Assembly: GCA_030152505.1 (NCBI GenBank)
Contig: JASLJO010000303.1
Span: 1-12,546 of the forward strand
Length of the DNA: 12,546 nucleotides
DNA from: Solirubrobacterales bacterium
GTDB lineage: Bacteria > Actinomycetota > Thermoleophilia > Solirubrobacterales > 70-9
Reading direction: 5' to 3'
Numbering within the stretch: position 1 is the stretch's first letter; the number at the start of each line of letters is the position of its first letter. The translations under genes were made by a program, and so were the position numbers. This document shows positions 5,853 through 12,546 of this stretch, piece after piece. The notes beneath the pieces were generated by a model. That model made no database searches and was not told the DNA's origin. It saw nothing but the letters and a program-made list of their open reading frames with translations.

Positions 5853-8800
5853 ATGCTGCTTGGAGTCGACGTAGGCGGGACCTTCACCGACGCCGTCCTC
5901 TTCGACGGCGAGACGGTTCACACGGCGAAGCTGCCGACCGCGCCGGCCGATCAGTCCGTCGGCGTGATCGCCGCCATCGAGGAGGTCCTGCGGCGAGCGG
6001 GCGCCTCCGCGGCGGCGGTCGAGTCCTTCGCCCACGGAATGACGGTCGGCACCAATGCGCTGCTCGAGGAACGCGGCGCGCGCACCGCGCTGATCGCCAC
6101 CCAGGGCTTCGCCGACCTGCTCGAGATCGGTCGTCAGGACCGGCCCGAGCTCTACCGGCTCTGCGCCCCGAAGCCGGCTCCGCTGGTCGAGGCGGAGCTA
6201 CGCTTCGAGGCAGCCGAGCGAGTCGGGCCGACCGGCGAGATCGTGCCACTGGCGGGAGACGAGCCACAGCGCCTGGCGGACCTGGTCCGCGCGAGCGGCG
6301 CCGAATCGGTTGCGGTCTGCCTGCTCTACTCCTATCTCGATCCAAAGCACGAGCGGGCGATCGCCACGCATCTGCGGCGCGAGCTGCCAGAGGCCCACGT
6401 CTCCGTCTCGCACGAGGTCCTGCCCCGCTTCCGCGAGTACGAGCGCTGCTCGACGACGGCGATCGATGCCTACCTGTCGCCACTGCTCGGCCGCTATCTC
6501 GGACGGCTCGGCACGGCGGCATCGCGGGCCGGTCTGCCGCTGCCGGTCGTGATGCAGTCCTCCGGTGGCGTCGCCACCGCCGAGGACGCGGCCCAAGCGG
6601 GGGCCTGGAGCGTCCTCTCCGGCCCGGCCGGCGGCGCGGTGGGAGCCGGGCTGCTCGCCCGCACGAGCGGCGACGGCAACGCGATCGGCCTCGACATGGG
6701 CGGCACCTCGTGCGATGTCTGCGTGATCGAGGACGGCGAGGTGAAACGGACCGACTCGCGCCGAATCGGCGGCCGCACCATTCAGCTGCCGATGGTCGAC
6801 GTGCACACGGTCGGCGCCGGCGGCGGCTCGATCGGCTGGCGCGACCCGGGCGGCGCGCTGCGGGTCGGGCCGCGCTCGGCCGGCGCCGAGCCGGGACCCG
6901 CCTGTTACGGGCGCGGCGGCAGCGAGCCGACCGTCACCGACGCCAATCTGCTGCTCGGCAATCTCGCCGCCGACTCGACCCTGGCCGGCGGCGTCGCCCT
7001 CAACCTCGAGGCGGCTCGCACCGCGGTCGCGGGCCTGGCGAGCTCGCTGGGCCTCAATGAGCTCGAAACCGCCGAGGGCATCGTGCGGGTGGCCAACCAG
7101 GAGATGGTGCGGGCGCTGCGCGTGGTCACGGTCGAGCGCGGCATCGATCCACGCCGCTTCTCACTGCTGCCCTTCGGCGGTGCGGGGCCAATGCACGCCG
7201 CTGCGATCGCCACTGAGCTGGGCATCGGGCGGATCCTCTGCCCACGGGCCGGCGGCGTCCTCTCCGCGCTCGGCCTCTGCGCCTCCGACCGCCGCCGCGA
7301 CACCACGCGCACGGTGATGCTGGGCGGTGCCGATTTCAGCGCCGAGCGCGTGGCCGCCGAGGTCGAGGAGCTCGTCGCGCTGCTCGACGGCGAACCGTCC
7401 GGCGAGCCGGAGGTGGTCTACGAGCTGCGCTACGCCGGCCAGGCTTTCGAGCTGCCGGTGACCGGGAGCCCCCGCCCCGATCCGATTGAGCTCACCGCCC
7501 GCTTCGAGCAGGAGCACGAGCGGCGCTATGGCCATCGTGATCCCGGCGGCGAGGTCGTCCTCGTCCATATCCGCCTGGCGCTGGTCGCACCCGGCCCGGT
7601 GCCCAAGCCCACCGCGGCACCGGCCGGGCGACTGCGGGAAGGCAACCGACGGGTCCGCTTTGCCGGCGAGTGGATCGAGACGCCGGTCCTGCGCGGCGAG
7701 CCGCCCGCCGGCCTCACCGCCGAGGGCCCCGTCGTCTTCGAGCTGCCCGAGGCGACCTTCGTCGTCCCCCCCGGCTGGCACGCCGAGGTCGATCCCAACG
7801 GCACGATCCACGCGGACGTGCCGGTGCGTAGCGGTCCATATGGACGTCGTTCCACCGGCACGTTGGGGGATGACGGACGGACGAGGCTCGATCCGGTCAG
7901 CCTGCAGGTCATGATCGGCGGGCTGCGCGCCGCCTGCGACGAGATGGGCGCGACGCTGATCCGCTCGGCCCACTCGGCCAACATCAAGGAGCGCCGCGAC
8001 TGCTCGACCGCGCTATTCGACGCCGCCGGCGAGCTGGTGATGCAGGCCGAGCACATCCCCGTCCACCTCGGCTCGATGCCAGACGCGGTCGCCGCCGTCC
8101 TCGAGGAGGAACAGCGCCCGGGCGAGGCCTGGATCCTCAACGACCCCTACCGCGGCGGCACCCACCTGCCCGACGTGACCTTGATCCTGCCCGTCTTCGT
8201 CGCCGGCGAGCTGCTCGGCTTCGCCGCCTGCCGCGCCCACCACGCCGACGTCGGCGGGCCCAACCCGGCGGGGATGCCGGCCCGCTCGCGCAGGCTGGAG
8301 GAAGAGGGGCTGGTGATCGCACCCACTCGGGTCGAGGGCAGTGAGCTGAAGCGGCTCGCCGCGCAGATGCGCTCCCCGCGTCAGCGACTGGCGGACCTGC
8401 GAGCCCAGACGGCAGCCAACCGCATCGGCGAGCTGCGGCTGGGCGAGCTTGCCGAGCGCCACGGCCTCGATCGGCTGCGCACCGGCATGGAAGAGATCCT
8501 TGCCTATGCCGAGCGCCGCACCCGAGCGGCCCTGAGCGAGCTTCCCGACGGCGTCTACGTCGCCGAGGACGTGCTCGAGGACGACGCGAACGGCGCGCCG
8601 CGGGACATCGCCCTGCGACTGGAGGCGCGGGTGGAGGGCGACCGGTTGAGGCTCGATTTCAGCGGCACCGACGCCCAGATCGACGGCAACCTCAACTGCC
8701 CGCTGTCGGTGACGAAGTCGGCGGCGTTCTTCGCCGTGCGAGCGTTGACCGACCCCGACGCCCCCCCGTGCGCTGGCGCCTACCGGCCGATCGAAGTGCT

Positions 8801-9395
8801 CGTCCCGCCGGGATGCCTGCTCAACGCCGACTTCCCGGCCGCGGTGGCGGCGGGCAACGTCGAGACGTCCAGCCGCGTGGCCGACCTGACGATCGCCGCC
8901 CTCGGAGGGGCGCGGCCGGTGCCGGCGCAGGGCCAGGGAACCATGAACAACCTGACCCTCGCGGGGGAGGGATTCACCTACTACGAGACGCTCGGCGGCG
9001 GCCAGGGGGGGTGTCCCGACGCCGACGGCCCGAGCGCGATCCATGTGACGATGTCGAACACGCTCAATACGCCGGTCGAGGCGTTGGAGAGCGAGTTCCC
9101 CCTGCGGGTGCGCGAGCTGGCGCTGCGCCGCGGCAGCGGTGGCGAGGGCGCGCACCGCGGCGGCGACGGGGTCGTGCGCGAGATCGAAGCACTGGCGCCG
9201 ATGCGCTACACGCTGATCGGCGAGCGCCGCCGTCACCCGCCGCGCGGCCGCGACGGCGGCGCGGATGGCATGCCCGGCGCCGACTTCCTCAACGGCAAGC
9301 CCCTGGCCGGCAAGAGCGAAGGCGACCTGCAGCCCGGCGACAGGCTGCGGATCGAAACGCCAAGCGGCGGCGGAGCCGGACGAATCGTCCACTGA
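5853..9395 (+). CDS. Fused HyuA-HyuB hydantoinase/5-oxoprolinase family protein
   Basis: A 1180-residue ATP-dependent amidohydrolase family protein joining both subunits in one chain. Residues 1 to ~665 are HyuA-like: VDVGGTFTD at 5-13 (ATPase phosphate loop), GTNALLEERGA from 66, SGPAGGAVGAG (~255), DMGGTSCDV at 281-289, VGAGGGSIGW (~320) and FGGAGPMHA (~441). A short Gly/Arg/Ser linker near 655-672 leads to the HyuB-like half (~675-1180) with DCSTALFD, NDPYRGGTHLPDV (~763), SGTDAQIDGNLNCP (~937) and a C-terminal GDRLRIETPSGGG. Family members open 5-oxoproline, hydantoin or N-methylhydantoin rings, or carboxylate ketones as in acetone carboxylase. The substrate cannot be assigned. ATG 5853 gives the canonical LLGVDVGGTFTD start. 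It stands alone, without a hydantoin racemase, carbamoylase or transporter beside it. Confidence 0.93.
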   Translation: MLLGVDVGGTFTDAVLFDGETVHTAKLPTAPADQSVGVIAAIEEVLRRAGASAAAVESFAHGMTVGTNALLEERGARTALIATQGFADLLEIGRQDRPELYRLCAPKPAPLVEAELRFEAAERVGPTGEIVPLAGDEPQRLADLVRASGAESVAVCLLYSYLDPKHERAIATHLRRELPEAHVSVSHEVLPRFREYERCSTTAIDAYLSPLLGRYLGRLGTAASRAGLPLPVVMQSSGGVATAEDAAQAGAWSVLSGPAGGAVGAGLLARTSGDGNAIGLDMGGTSCDVCVIEDGEVKRTDSRRIGGRTIQLPMVDVHTVGAGGGSIGWRDPGGALRVGPRSAGAEPGPACYGRGGSEPTVTDANLLLGNLAADSTLAGGVALNLEAARTAVAGLASSLGLNELETAEGIVRVANQEMVRALRVVTVERGIDPRRFSLLPFGGAGPMHAAAIATELGIGRILCPRAGGVLSALGLCASDRRRDTTRTVMLGGADFSAERVAAEVEELVALLDGEPSGEPEVVYELRYAGQAFELPVTGSPRPDPIELTARFEQEHERRYGHRDPGGEVVLVHIRLALVAPGPVPKPTAAPAGRLREGNRRVRFAGEWIETPVLRGEPPAGLTAEGPVVFELPEATFVVPPGWHAEVDPNGTIHADVPVRSGPYGRRSTGTLGDDGRTRLDPVSLQVMIGGLRAACDEMGATLIRSAHSANIKERRDCSTALFDAAGELVMQAEHIPVHLGSMPDAVAAVLEEEQRPGEAWILNDPYRGGTHLPDVTLILPVFVAGELLGFAACRAHHADVGGPNPAGMPARSRRLEEEGLVIAPTRVEGSELKRLAAQMRSPRQRLADLRAQTAANRIGELRLGELAERHGLDRLRTGMEEILAYAERRTRAALSELPDGVYVAEDVLEDDANGAPRDIALRLEARVEGDRLRLDFSGTDAQIDGNLNCPLSVTKSAAFFAVRALTDPDAPPCAGAYRPIEVLVPPGCLLNADFPAAVAAGNVETSSRVADLTIAALGGARPVPAQGQGTMNNLTLAGEGFTYYETLGGGQGGCPDADGPSAIHVTMSNTLNTPVEALESEFPLRVRELALRRGSGGEGAHRGGDGVVREIEALAPMRYTLIGERRRHPPRGRDGGADGMPGADFLNGKPLAGKSEGDLQPGDRLRIETPSGGGAGRIVH

Positions 9396-9408
9396 ACGGA
9401 GCGTTAAT

Positions 9409-9437
9409 TTGGCGATTTGGGCCGGCTGGTCTAAAAT
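9409..9437 (+). promoter_or_regulatory. Candidate sigma-70-type promoter for the DUF1802 gene
   Basis: TTGGCG (9409-9414) and TAAAAT (9432-9437) are separated by exactly 17 bases, matching the -35 (4/6) and -10 (5/6) consensus. The stretch is AT-richer than its surroundings and begins 14 bases after the upstream stop. Transcription from it would leave a leader of roughly 85-90 bases before ATG 9532. In that leader I see only a small TGGAC/GTCCA hairpin near 9470. Confidence 0.5.
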
Positions 9438-9531
9438 GCGCGGCCTTGGGCGGGGCTCTCGCCTGGACAGGGGTCCAAAGGCGCCAAACCTCCCAGCCAA
9501 AGACTCACGGCCTCTGCTGGATGACTTGATA

Positions 9532-10161
9532 ATGCCGATCGCTTTAAAGGAATGGGCTGTAACGGTGCGCGCTCTTGCCGAGGGCGAGCAGTTGCTGACC
9601 CTGCGCAAGGGCGGCATCCGCGAGGACAACAAGCACTTCGAGCTCGAGCACGAGCGCTTCTTCCTCTACCCGACCTTCGACCATCAGCGCAACAACCTCG
9701 TCCGAGAGTCCCATCATCCGGAGCTGCGTCGGGCCCTCGAGGAGGGCGTCTGGCCCGATGAGGAGCCGCCCCCCGGCGCACTGATCCAGGACGGCGGCAT
9801 CCCCCAGCCCGACCGCGTGCGGTTGCGCTGCTGGGCCGAGGTGACCGATCACCTGACGGTCACCAACCCGCGCATCGTCGACGACCTCTCGCCCTATTAC
9901 ATCTGGACCCCGGACTACGCCGAGAAGCGGCTCAACTGGAAGCGCCGCCACCCGCTGCACATCCTGCTGCTCAGGGTCCATCGCATCCCACGGCCGGTCA
10001 CGGTCCGTGTCCGCGACGAGTACCACGGCTGCCGTTCCTGGGTCGAGATCGACCGCGAACTGCCCTTCGAGGGCACCCCCGTGATGGCCGACGAGGAGTT
10101 CGACCGGGCACGCTCGGAGATCCACTCCGTGTGCACGGCTTCCGAGCCGGTCCTTGTCTGA
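9532..10161 (+). CDS. DUF1802 family protein
   Basis: A 209-residue cytoplasmic protein whose opening (IALKEWAVTVRALAEGEQLLTLRKGGIRE) and following FFLYPTFDHQRNNL are what I recognise as the DUF1802 family, found in Actinobacteria, cyanobacteria and Firmicutes. The biochemical function of the family is not established to my knowledge. The middle (about 95-150) holds several aromatic and His residues (YYIWTPDYAEKRLNWKRRHPLH). The C-terminal part has alternating beta-like segments (PVTVRVRDEYHGCRSWVEID) and ends in an acidic helix. No signal peptide or membrane helix is present. ATG 9532 is the only start placing the LKEWAV motif at the N-terminus; its ribosome site is weak. A candidate promoter sits upstream, so it is probably transcribed independently of the hydantoinase gene. 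Confidence 0.8.
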   Translation: MPIALKEWAVTVRALAEGEQLLTLRKGGIREDNKHFELEHERFFLYPTFDHQRNNLVRESHHPELRRALEEGVWPDEEPPPGALIQDGGIPQPDRVRLRCWAEVTDHLTVTNPRIVDDLSPYYIWTPDYAEKRLNWKRRHPLHILLLRVHRIPRPVTVRVRDEYHGCRSWVEIDRELPFEGTPVMADEEFDRARSEIHSVCTASEPVLV

Positions 10162-10208
10162 GGATCCGGTTGTAGGCTCGCCCAATCCCCTGGGTTGAGA
10201 CTCACTCT

Positions 10209-10940
10209 CTGAGCTTCACCGCGCGCCACGACAGCGGCGACGCCGCCTTTGCCGAGCGCACGCTCGACCGCATGGAGGAACTGCGGCTGCGGCTGGAGGA
10301 CCGCTTCGTGTCGGTTCCGGGAGAGGTAACCGTCGTCGTCCACACCAACCCGGCGCTGCTCGCTCTCGCCCATCCCTTCCTGCCCGCGGCGCGCTGGTCG
10401 GCGGCGCCGGCGGGGCGGCGCTACCTGGCCGGCTGGGCGATGGCCACTGAGCTGCACGTGCTCAACGACCCCCACATGGAAAAGCGCGCGGCGGGGGACG
10501 ATTCACGCGAGGCGCTGCGCGGCACTGCCGAGCGCCTCTACGCCCAGCTGGTGATCGCCACCAACAATCACGACCTCCCGCCATCCTGGACGCCGCGGCG
10601 CTTCATCCGCTACCTCGGCTGGGCCTGGCTGGTCGAAGGCGCCGCCCAGTACTTCGCTCGCCAGGTCAGCCTCTACCGGGCGGCCGTGATCCGGCGCCTG
10701 CGCGAGAGTGCTCGCCCCTCCTTCCCGCCCTCCCGCCGCGACGCGGTGATCCTCGGCGGCACGATCTTCGATCTGCTCGAGACAGAACGCGGCCCCGAGG
10801 CCTGCGAGCGCCTCGCCCTGCAGATCCTCCCCGGCGGCTCGACTCCCACCCTCGAAGCGGCCTTCGACGCCCACGTCGGGGAAATCGAGGATGCCTGGCG
10901 CGACTACCTGCGCGCCATCGCCCGCCCCGCCCCCTCCTGA
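10209..10940 (+). CDS. Gluzincin (peptidase MA)-like protein lacking HExxH
   Basis: A soluble protein of about 222-251 residues depending on start. It resembles actinobacterial proteins of the peptidase-MA/gluzincin type: an N-terminal beta strand (VPGEVTVVVHTNP), a middle helix (TAERLYAQLVIA) where active enzymes carry HExxH, then WAWLVEGAAQYFARQ matching the 'Wl-EG-A-yf' segment that supplies the third zinc ligand. The HExxH is absent, so zinc protease activity is unlikely. The first ATG is 10272, but the same frame continues upstream with strong coding bias (SFTARHDSGDAAFAERTLDR) to at least CTG 10209. The frame stays open to 10176, with an ATC at 10185 giving PWVETHSLSF. No canonical start exists there. 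It follows the DUF1802 gene closely and is probably co-transcribed. Confidence 0.7.
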   Translation: MSFTARHDSGDAAFAERTLDRMEELRLRLEDRFVSVPGEVTVVVHTNPALLALAHPFLPAARWSAAPAGRRYLAGWAMATELHVLNDPHMEKRAAGDDSREALRGTAERLYAQLVIATNNHDLPPSWTPRRFIRYLGWAWLVEGAAQYFARQVSLYRAAVIRRLRESARPSFPPSRRDAVILGGTIFDLLETERGPEACERLALQILPGGSTPTLEAAFDAHVGEIEDAWRDYLRAIARPAPS

Positions 10941-10947
10941 TCGCCAG

Positions 10948-10987
10948 ATGAAGCATGGCGCCCCCTCCGGGGGACACAATGCTTCAT
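10948..10987. terminator. Bidirectional hairpin between convergent genes
   Basis: Perfect nine-base arms ATGAAGCAT (10948-10956) and ATGCTTCAT (10979-10987) enclose a second stem, CCCCC-TCC-GGGGG. It sits 7 bases after the stop of the rightward gene and 1 base before the tetR stop codon, so it probably terminates both. The rightward side is followed by a weak T-rich TTC run. Confidence 0.75.
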
Positions 10988-10988
10988 T

Positions 10989-11600
10989 TCAGCTGGACAC
11001 CTCCCAGATCTCGCCACCCTGGGCGCGCTCGAAGCCGATCCAGAGGGCATTCATCGCCGTGGCAACGACACGCTCACGGGGGACGTCCGGGTGTTCGGAC
11101 CACCAGACGGCGAGACCCTGGAGAACTCCGCGGAGGACCACCCAGACCATTTCGATTCCCTCGTCGGTCACCGAGCCGGCGACGTTCTCCGCGCCCGGCT
11201 CGGCGGCGAAAAGCGGCAGGATCGCCTCGCGGCTCTGAGCCGCGACCTCGGCGTGGACCTCCTCGATCTCGGGGTCGGTGCTGTAGCGGAAGAGAACGCG
11301 GCCGGCGAAGGGATGCACTTCGACGTAAGCGAACCAGGCGTCGAAGGACTTGGCGACGCGCCGCTCCAGTGGACCGTCGCCGGCGAAATGCTCGCGCCAG
11401 ACCTCGCGCAGCTCGGCGAAGTGGCGCTCGAGCAGGTGGCGGTAGAGGTCGCGCTTGGACTCGAAGTGTTCGTAGACGACCGGCGGAGTCACTCCGGAGG
11501 CGCGGGCGATCTCCTCGATCGAGGCGCCGCGGTAGCCGCGCTCGGCGAAGAGGACCGCCGCCGCCGCCGCGATCACCTCACGACGCGCCGCGCCCGTCAT
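10989..11600 (-). CDS. TetR/AcrR family transcriptional regulator
   Basis: A 203-residue one-component repressor. The N-terminal TetR HTH is clear: VIAAAAAVLFAERGYRGASIEEIARASGV then TPPVVYEHFESKRDLYRHLL (recognition helix about 38-50). The helical ligand-binding domain (about 60-200) is divergent as usual, with FDAWFAYVEVHPFAGRVLFRYS and a C-terminal dimerisation helix ending ALWIGFERAQGG. I choose ATG 11598-11600, which puts the HTH at the very N-terminus. An in-frame TTG at 11640-11642 would add 14 residues but lies inside the divergent gene's -35 element. It is divergent from the CrtA-like gene with repeated CCTAG boxes between them, so autorepression and control of that gene are likely. 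The ligand is unknown. Confidence 0.9.
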   Translation of the reverse strand: MTGAARREVIAAAAAVLFAERGYRGASIEEIARASGVTPPVVYEHFESKRDLYRHLLERHFAELREVWREHFAGDGPLERRVAKSFDAWFAYVEVHPFAGRVLFRYSTDPEIEEVHAEVAAQSREAILPLFAAEPGAENVAGSVTDEGIEMVWVVLRGVLQGLAVWWSEHPDVPRERVVATAMNALWIGFERAQGGEIWEVSS

Positions 11601-11635
11601 CCGCTTCCGCGTATGTCCTGTCCTCTCGGCTCCGG

Positions 11636-11664
11636 TTGACAACTTAGTGACGCCTAGGTAACGT
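11636..11664 (+). promoter_or_regulatory. Candidate promoter of the CrtA-like gene
   Basis: TTGACA (11636-11641), a 17-base spacer and TAACGT (11659-11664) give a perfect -35 and a weak -10. The first CCTAG box lies inside the spacer, where a bound repressor would block RNA polymerase. A TTGACT on the minus strand (11682-11687) is a possible -35 for tetR. Confidence 0.55.
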
Positions 11665-11696
11665 GGGGAAAAGAATCCTAGTCAACCCTAGGTTAG
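11645..11696. promoter_or_regulatory. Repeated CCTAG boxes, probable TetR operator
   Basis: CCTAG occurs at 11653, 11677 and 11687. Two 18-base segments, TAGTGACGCCTAGGTAAC (11645-11662) and TAGTCAACCCTAGGTTAG (11679-11696), agree at 13 of 18 positions as direct repeats 34 bases apart. Copy 1 also has an inverted GTGAC-N6-GTAAC form. CCTAG is rare in this GC-rich window, so the cluster stands out. Confidence 0.55.
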
Positions 11697-11721
11697 CCTC
11701 CGGGCGGGAGGGAGCGCCATC

Positions 11722-12417
11722 GTGATCGTCTCCGTGCATCTGGCCGACGTTGGCAGGCTGAACGCGCAGCGGTTGCTGCTGCGTCGGCTCGACGCCGCAA
11801 AGGTCCCGGGCATGTCGTACGCGGAAGTCGTGTTCGCCGCCAAGCTGGGAAGCCGCTCAGCCAATCGCATTCCGCGTCCGCAGCCGGGCCGGATCGGCCT
11901 GATCGCCGCCTGGGACGACGACGCCGCGCTCGACCGCTTCCTCAGCGGCCATCCCTTCGCCGAGCGCCTGTCCGGCGGCTGGCACACCCGGCTCGAGCCG
12001 CTGCGCTGCTTCGGCGCATGGGCGGGCATGTCGGGACTCCCCGCGCGGGAGCTGCCGGTGAAGGACGACGAGCCGGTCGCAGCGCTGACCCTCGGCCGCC
12101 TGCGCATCACCCGCACCAGGGCCTTCCTGCGCGCCGGCGCCCCCGCCGAACGCGACGCGACGGACAACCCCGCCGTCCTCGCCGTCACCGGCTTCGGCCG
12201 CTTCACCCCTCCACGTCTCGTCTCGACCTTCTCGCTCTGGCGCAGCGCCGCGGCGATGCGCGAGTACGCCTTCGACGCGTCGGGCTCCCACCAGGCAGCC
12301 GTCCGAGTGGACCGGGCAAAGCCCTTCCACCGCGAATCGGCCTTTATTCGCTTCCGCCCCTACGCCTCGCAGGGCGCCTGGGACGGCCGTGACCCCCTGA
12401 CCGTGGTCGAGGTTTGA
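11722..12417 (+). CDS. CrtA-like (spheroidene monooxygenase family) protein
   Basis: A 231-residue protein. It matches the layout of spheroidene monooxygenase CrtA-like proteins: an N-terminal MIVSVHLADVG strand with small helices, then a PRPQPGRIGLIAAW segment (~49-64). The characteristic C-terminal part is STFSLWRSAAAMREYAFDASGSHQAAV (Trp173, Tyr182, His190) followed by HRESAFIRFRPY. CrtA proper is a haem-dependent oxygenase adding keto groups to acyclic carotenoids. No carotenoid genes are present here, so this is probably a family member with another substrate. GTG 11722 has a strong Shine-Dalgarno site (GGGAGGGAG, 11706-11714). It is divergent from tetR, with boxed operators in between. 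The last residues (VVEV, stop 12415-12417) lie inside the large inverted repeat at the right edge. Confidence 0.82.
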   Translation: MIVSVHLADVGRLNAQRLLLRRLDAAKVPGMSYAEVVFAAKLGSRSANRIPRPQPGRIGLIAAWDDDAALDRFLSGHPFAERLSGGWHTRLEPLRCFGAWAGMSGLPARELPVKDDEPVAALTLGRLRITRTRAFLRAGAPAERDATDNPAVLAVTGFGRFTPPRLVSTFSLWRSAAAMREYAFDASGSHQAAVRVDRAKPFHRESAFIRFRPYASQGAWDGRDPLTVVEV

Positions 12418-12546
12418 TACGGTTAGCGGATCAAAACTAGACCACGGTGAGGGGGTGACGGCCGTACCAGGCGCCCAGCGAGGCGTAGGGGCGGAAGCGA
12501 ATAAAGGCCGATTAGCGGTGGAAGGGCGTTTGCCGGTCCACACGGA
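12302..12546. repeat. Large imperfect inverted repeat at the right edge
   Basis: The arms 12302-12418 and 12430-12546 are about 117 bases each, with an 11-base loop (12419-12429). They differ by eight substitutions and two single-base indels. The outer arm is a reverse-complement copy of the end of the CrtA-like gene. Read in the gene's frame, the copy has internal TAA and TAG stops, so it does not code. All substitutions are purine-purine mispairs when folded. A snap-back chimera or assembly foldback is the simplest reading. Confidence 0.9.
12413..12435. repeat. 23-base interrupted palindrome, copy 2
   Basis: The reverse complement reads TTTGATCCG-CTAAC-CGTATCAAA, 20/23 identical to copy 1 at 5799-5821. 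It forms the turn of the right-edge inverted repeat and includes the TGA stop of the CrtA-like gene. Because the outer arm may be artefactual, only the left part of this copy is certainly native. Confidence 0.5.

Noticed and set aside
8013..9632. Leftward 539-codon frame opposite the HyuB half
   Set aside because: It is antisense to conserved HyuB motifs and runs through the downstream promoter region. The composition is typical of a shadow frame.
10948..10956. ATGAAGCAT shared with the antitoxin start (2377-2385) as a repeated element
   Set aside because: Only nine bases match meaningfully, one copy encodes Met-Lys-His and the other is a terminator arm. Chance is a sufficient explanation.
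11091..11639. Rightward frame opposite tetR
   Set aside because: The minus strand encodes an intact TetR HTH. The opposite frame has no domain.
12430..12546. Outer arm of the right-edge repeat as a second, convergent CrtA-like gene
   Set aside because: In the matching frame it contains TAA and TAG stops plus indels, and the similarity extends through wobble bases, so it is a degraded copy rather than a paralogue.
1..12546. CRISPR array, tRNA, rRNA, insertion sequence or attachment site
   Set aside because: I saw no regularly spaced repeats, cloverleaf-like sequence, rRNA motifs, transposase or integrase domains, or paired direct repeats flanking any block.

Overview
The window is very GC-rich, gene-dense bacterial DNA with strong G/C bias at codon third positions. 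The gene style suggests an actinobacterium, most likely of the Thermoleophilia/Solirubrobacterales type: a single-gene HyuA-HyuB fusion, a TetR regulator divergent from a CrtA-like oxygenase, a small Flp pilin with a GQGTVEY processing site, and GTG/TTG starts. This placement is inference from style only. I see no rRNA, tRNA, CRISPR array or transposase.

Layout. Positions 1-2385 carry a leftward block: a type II toxin-antitoxin pair (RHH antitoxin, PIN toxin), then rph (RNase PH), rdgB (dITP/XTP pyrophosphatase) and the start of a cation-diffusion-facilitator transporter. Every junction is an overlap or a 12-base gap, so this is probably one transcription unit. Next comes a leftward Flp pilin gene (2514-2762) with its own Shine-Dalgarno site and a hairpin after its stop. 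Rightward from 2913 are a GT4-type glycosyltransferase, a small coiled-coil protein, nadB (L-aspartate oxidase), a hairpin, and a 1180-residue fused hydantoinase/oxoprolinase. A DUF1802 protein with its own candidate promoter follows, then a gluzincin-like protein lacking the HExxH zinc motif. A bidirectional hairpin separates these from a leftward TetR regulator. The TetR gene is divergent from a CrtA-like (spheroidene monooxygenase family) gene, and the shared promoter region holds three CCTAG boxes.

How the genes may work together. rph and rdgB are a familiar bacterial pair (tRNA 3'-end trimming and nucleotide-pool cleaning). nadB supplies iminoaspartate for NAD synthesis. The fused HyuAB probably opens an imide or lactam ring such as a hydantoin or 5-oxoproline. 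The TetR/CrtA-like pair looks like an inducible oxygenase with its own repressor.

Most notable signals. (1) Both window ends are inverted repeats: a perfect 13-base foldback at 1-30, and an imperfect ~117-base foldback at 12302-12546 whose outer arm is a degraded reverse copy of the end of the CrtA-like gene. All eight substitutions in the second are purine-purine mispairs. This looks more like a chimeric or snap-back contig end than biology. (2) A 23-base interrupted palindrome, TTTGATCCG-N5-CGGATCAAA in consensus, occurs inside longer hairpins at 5799-5821 and 12413-12435. (3) Two genes, nadB and the gluzincin-like gene, have clear coding sequence upstream of their first usable ATG/GTG/TTG. 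I do not see a convincing new multi-gene defence or biosynthetic system here.
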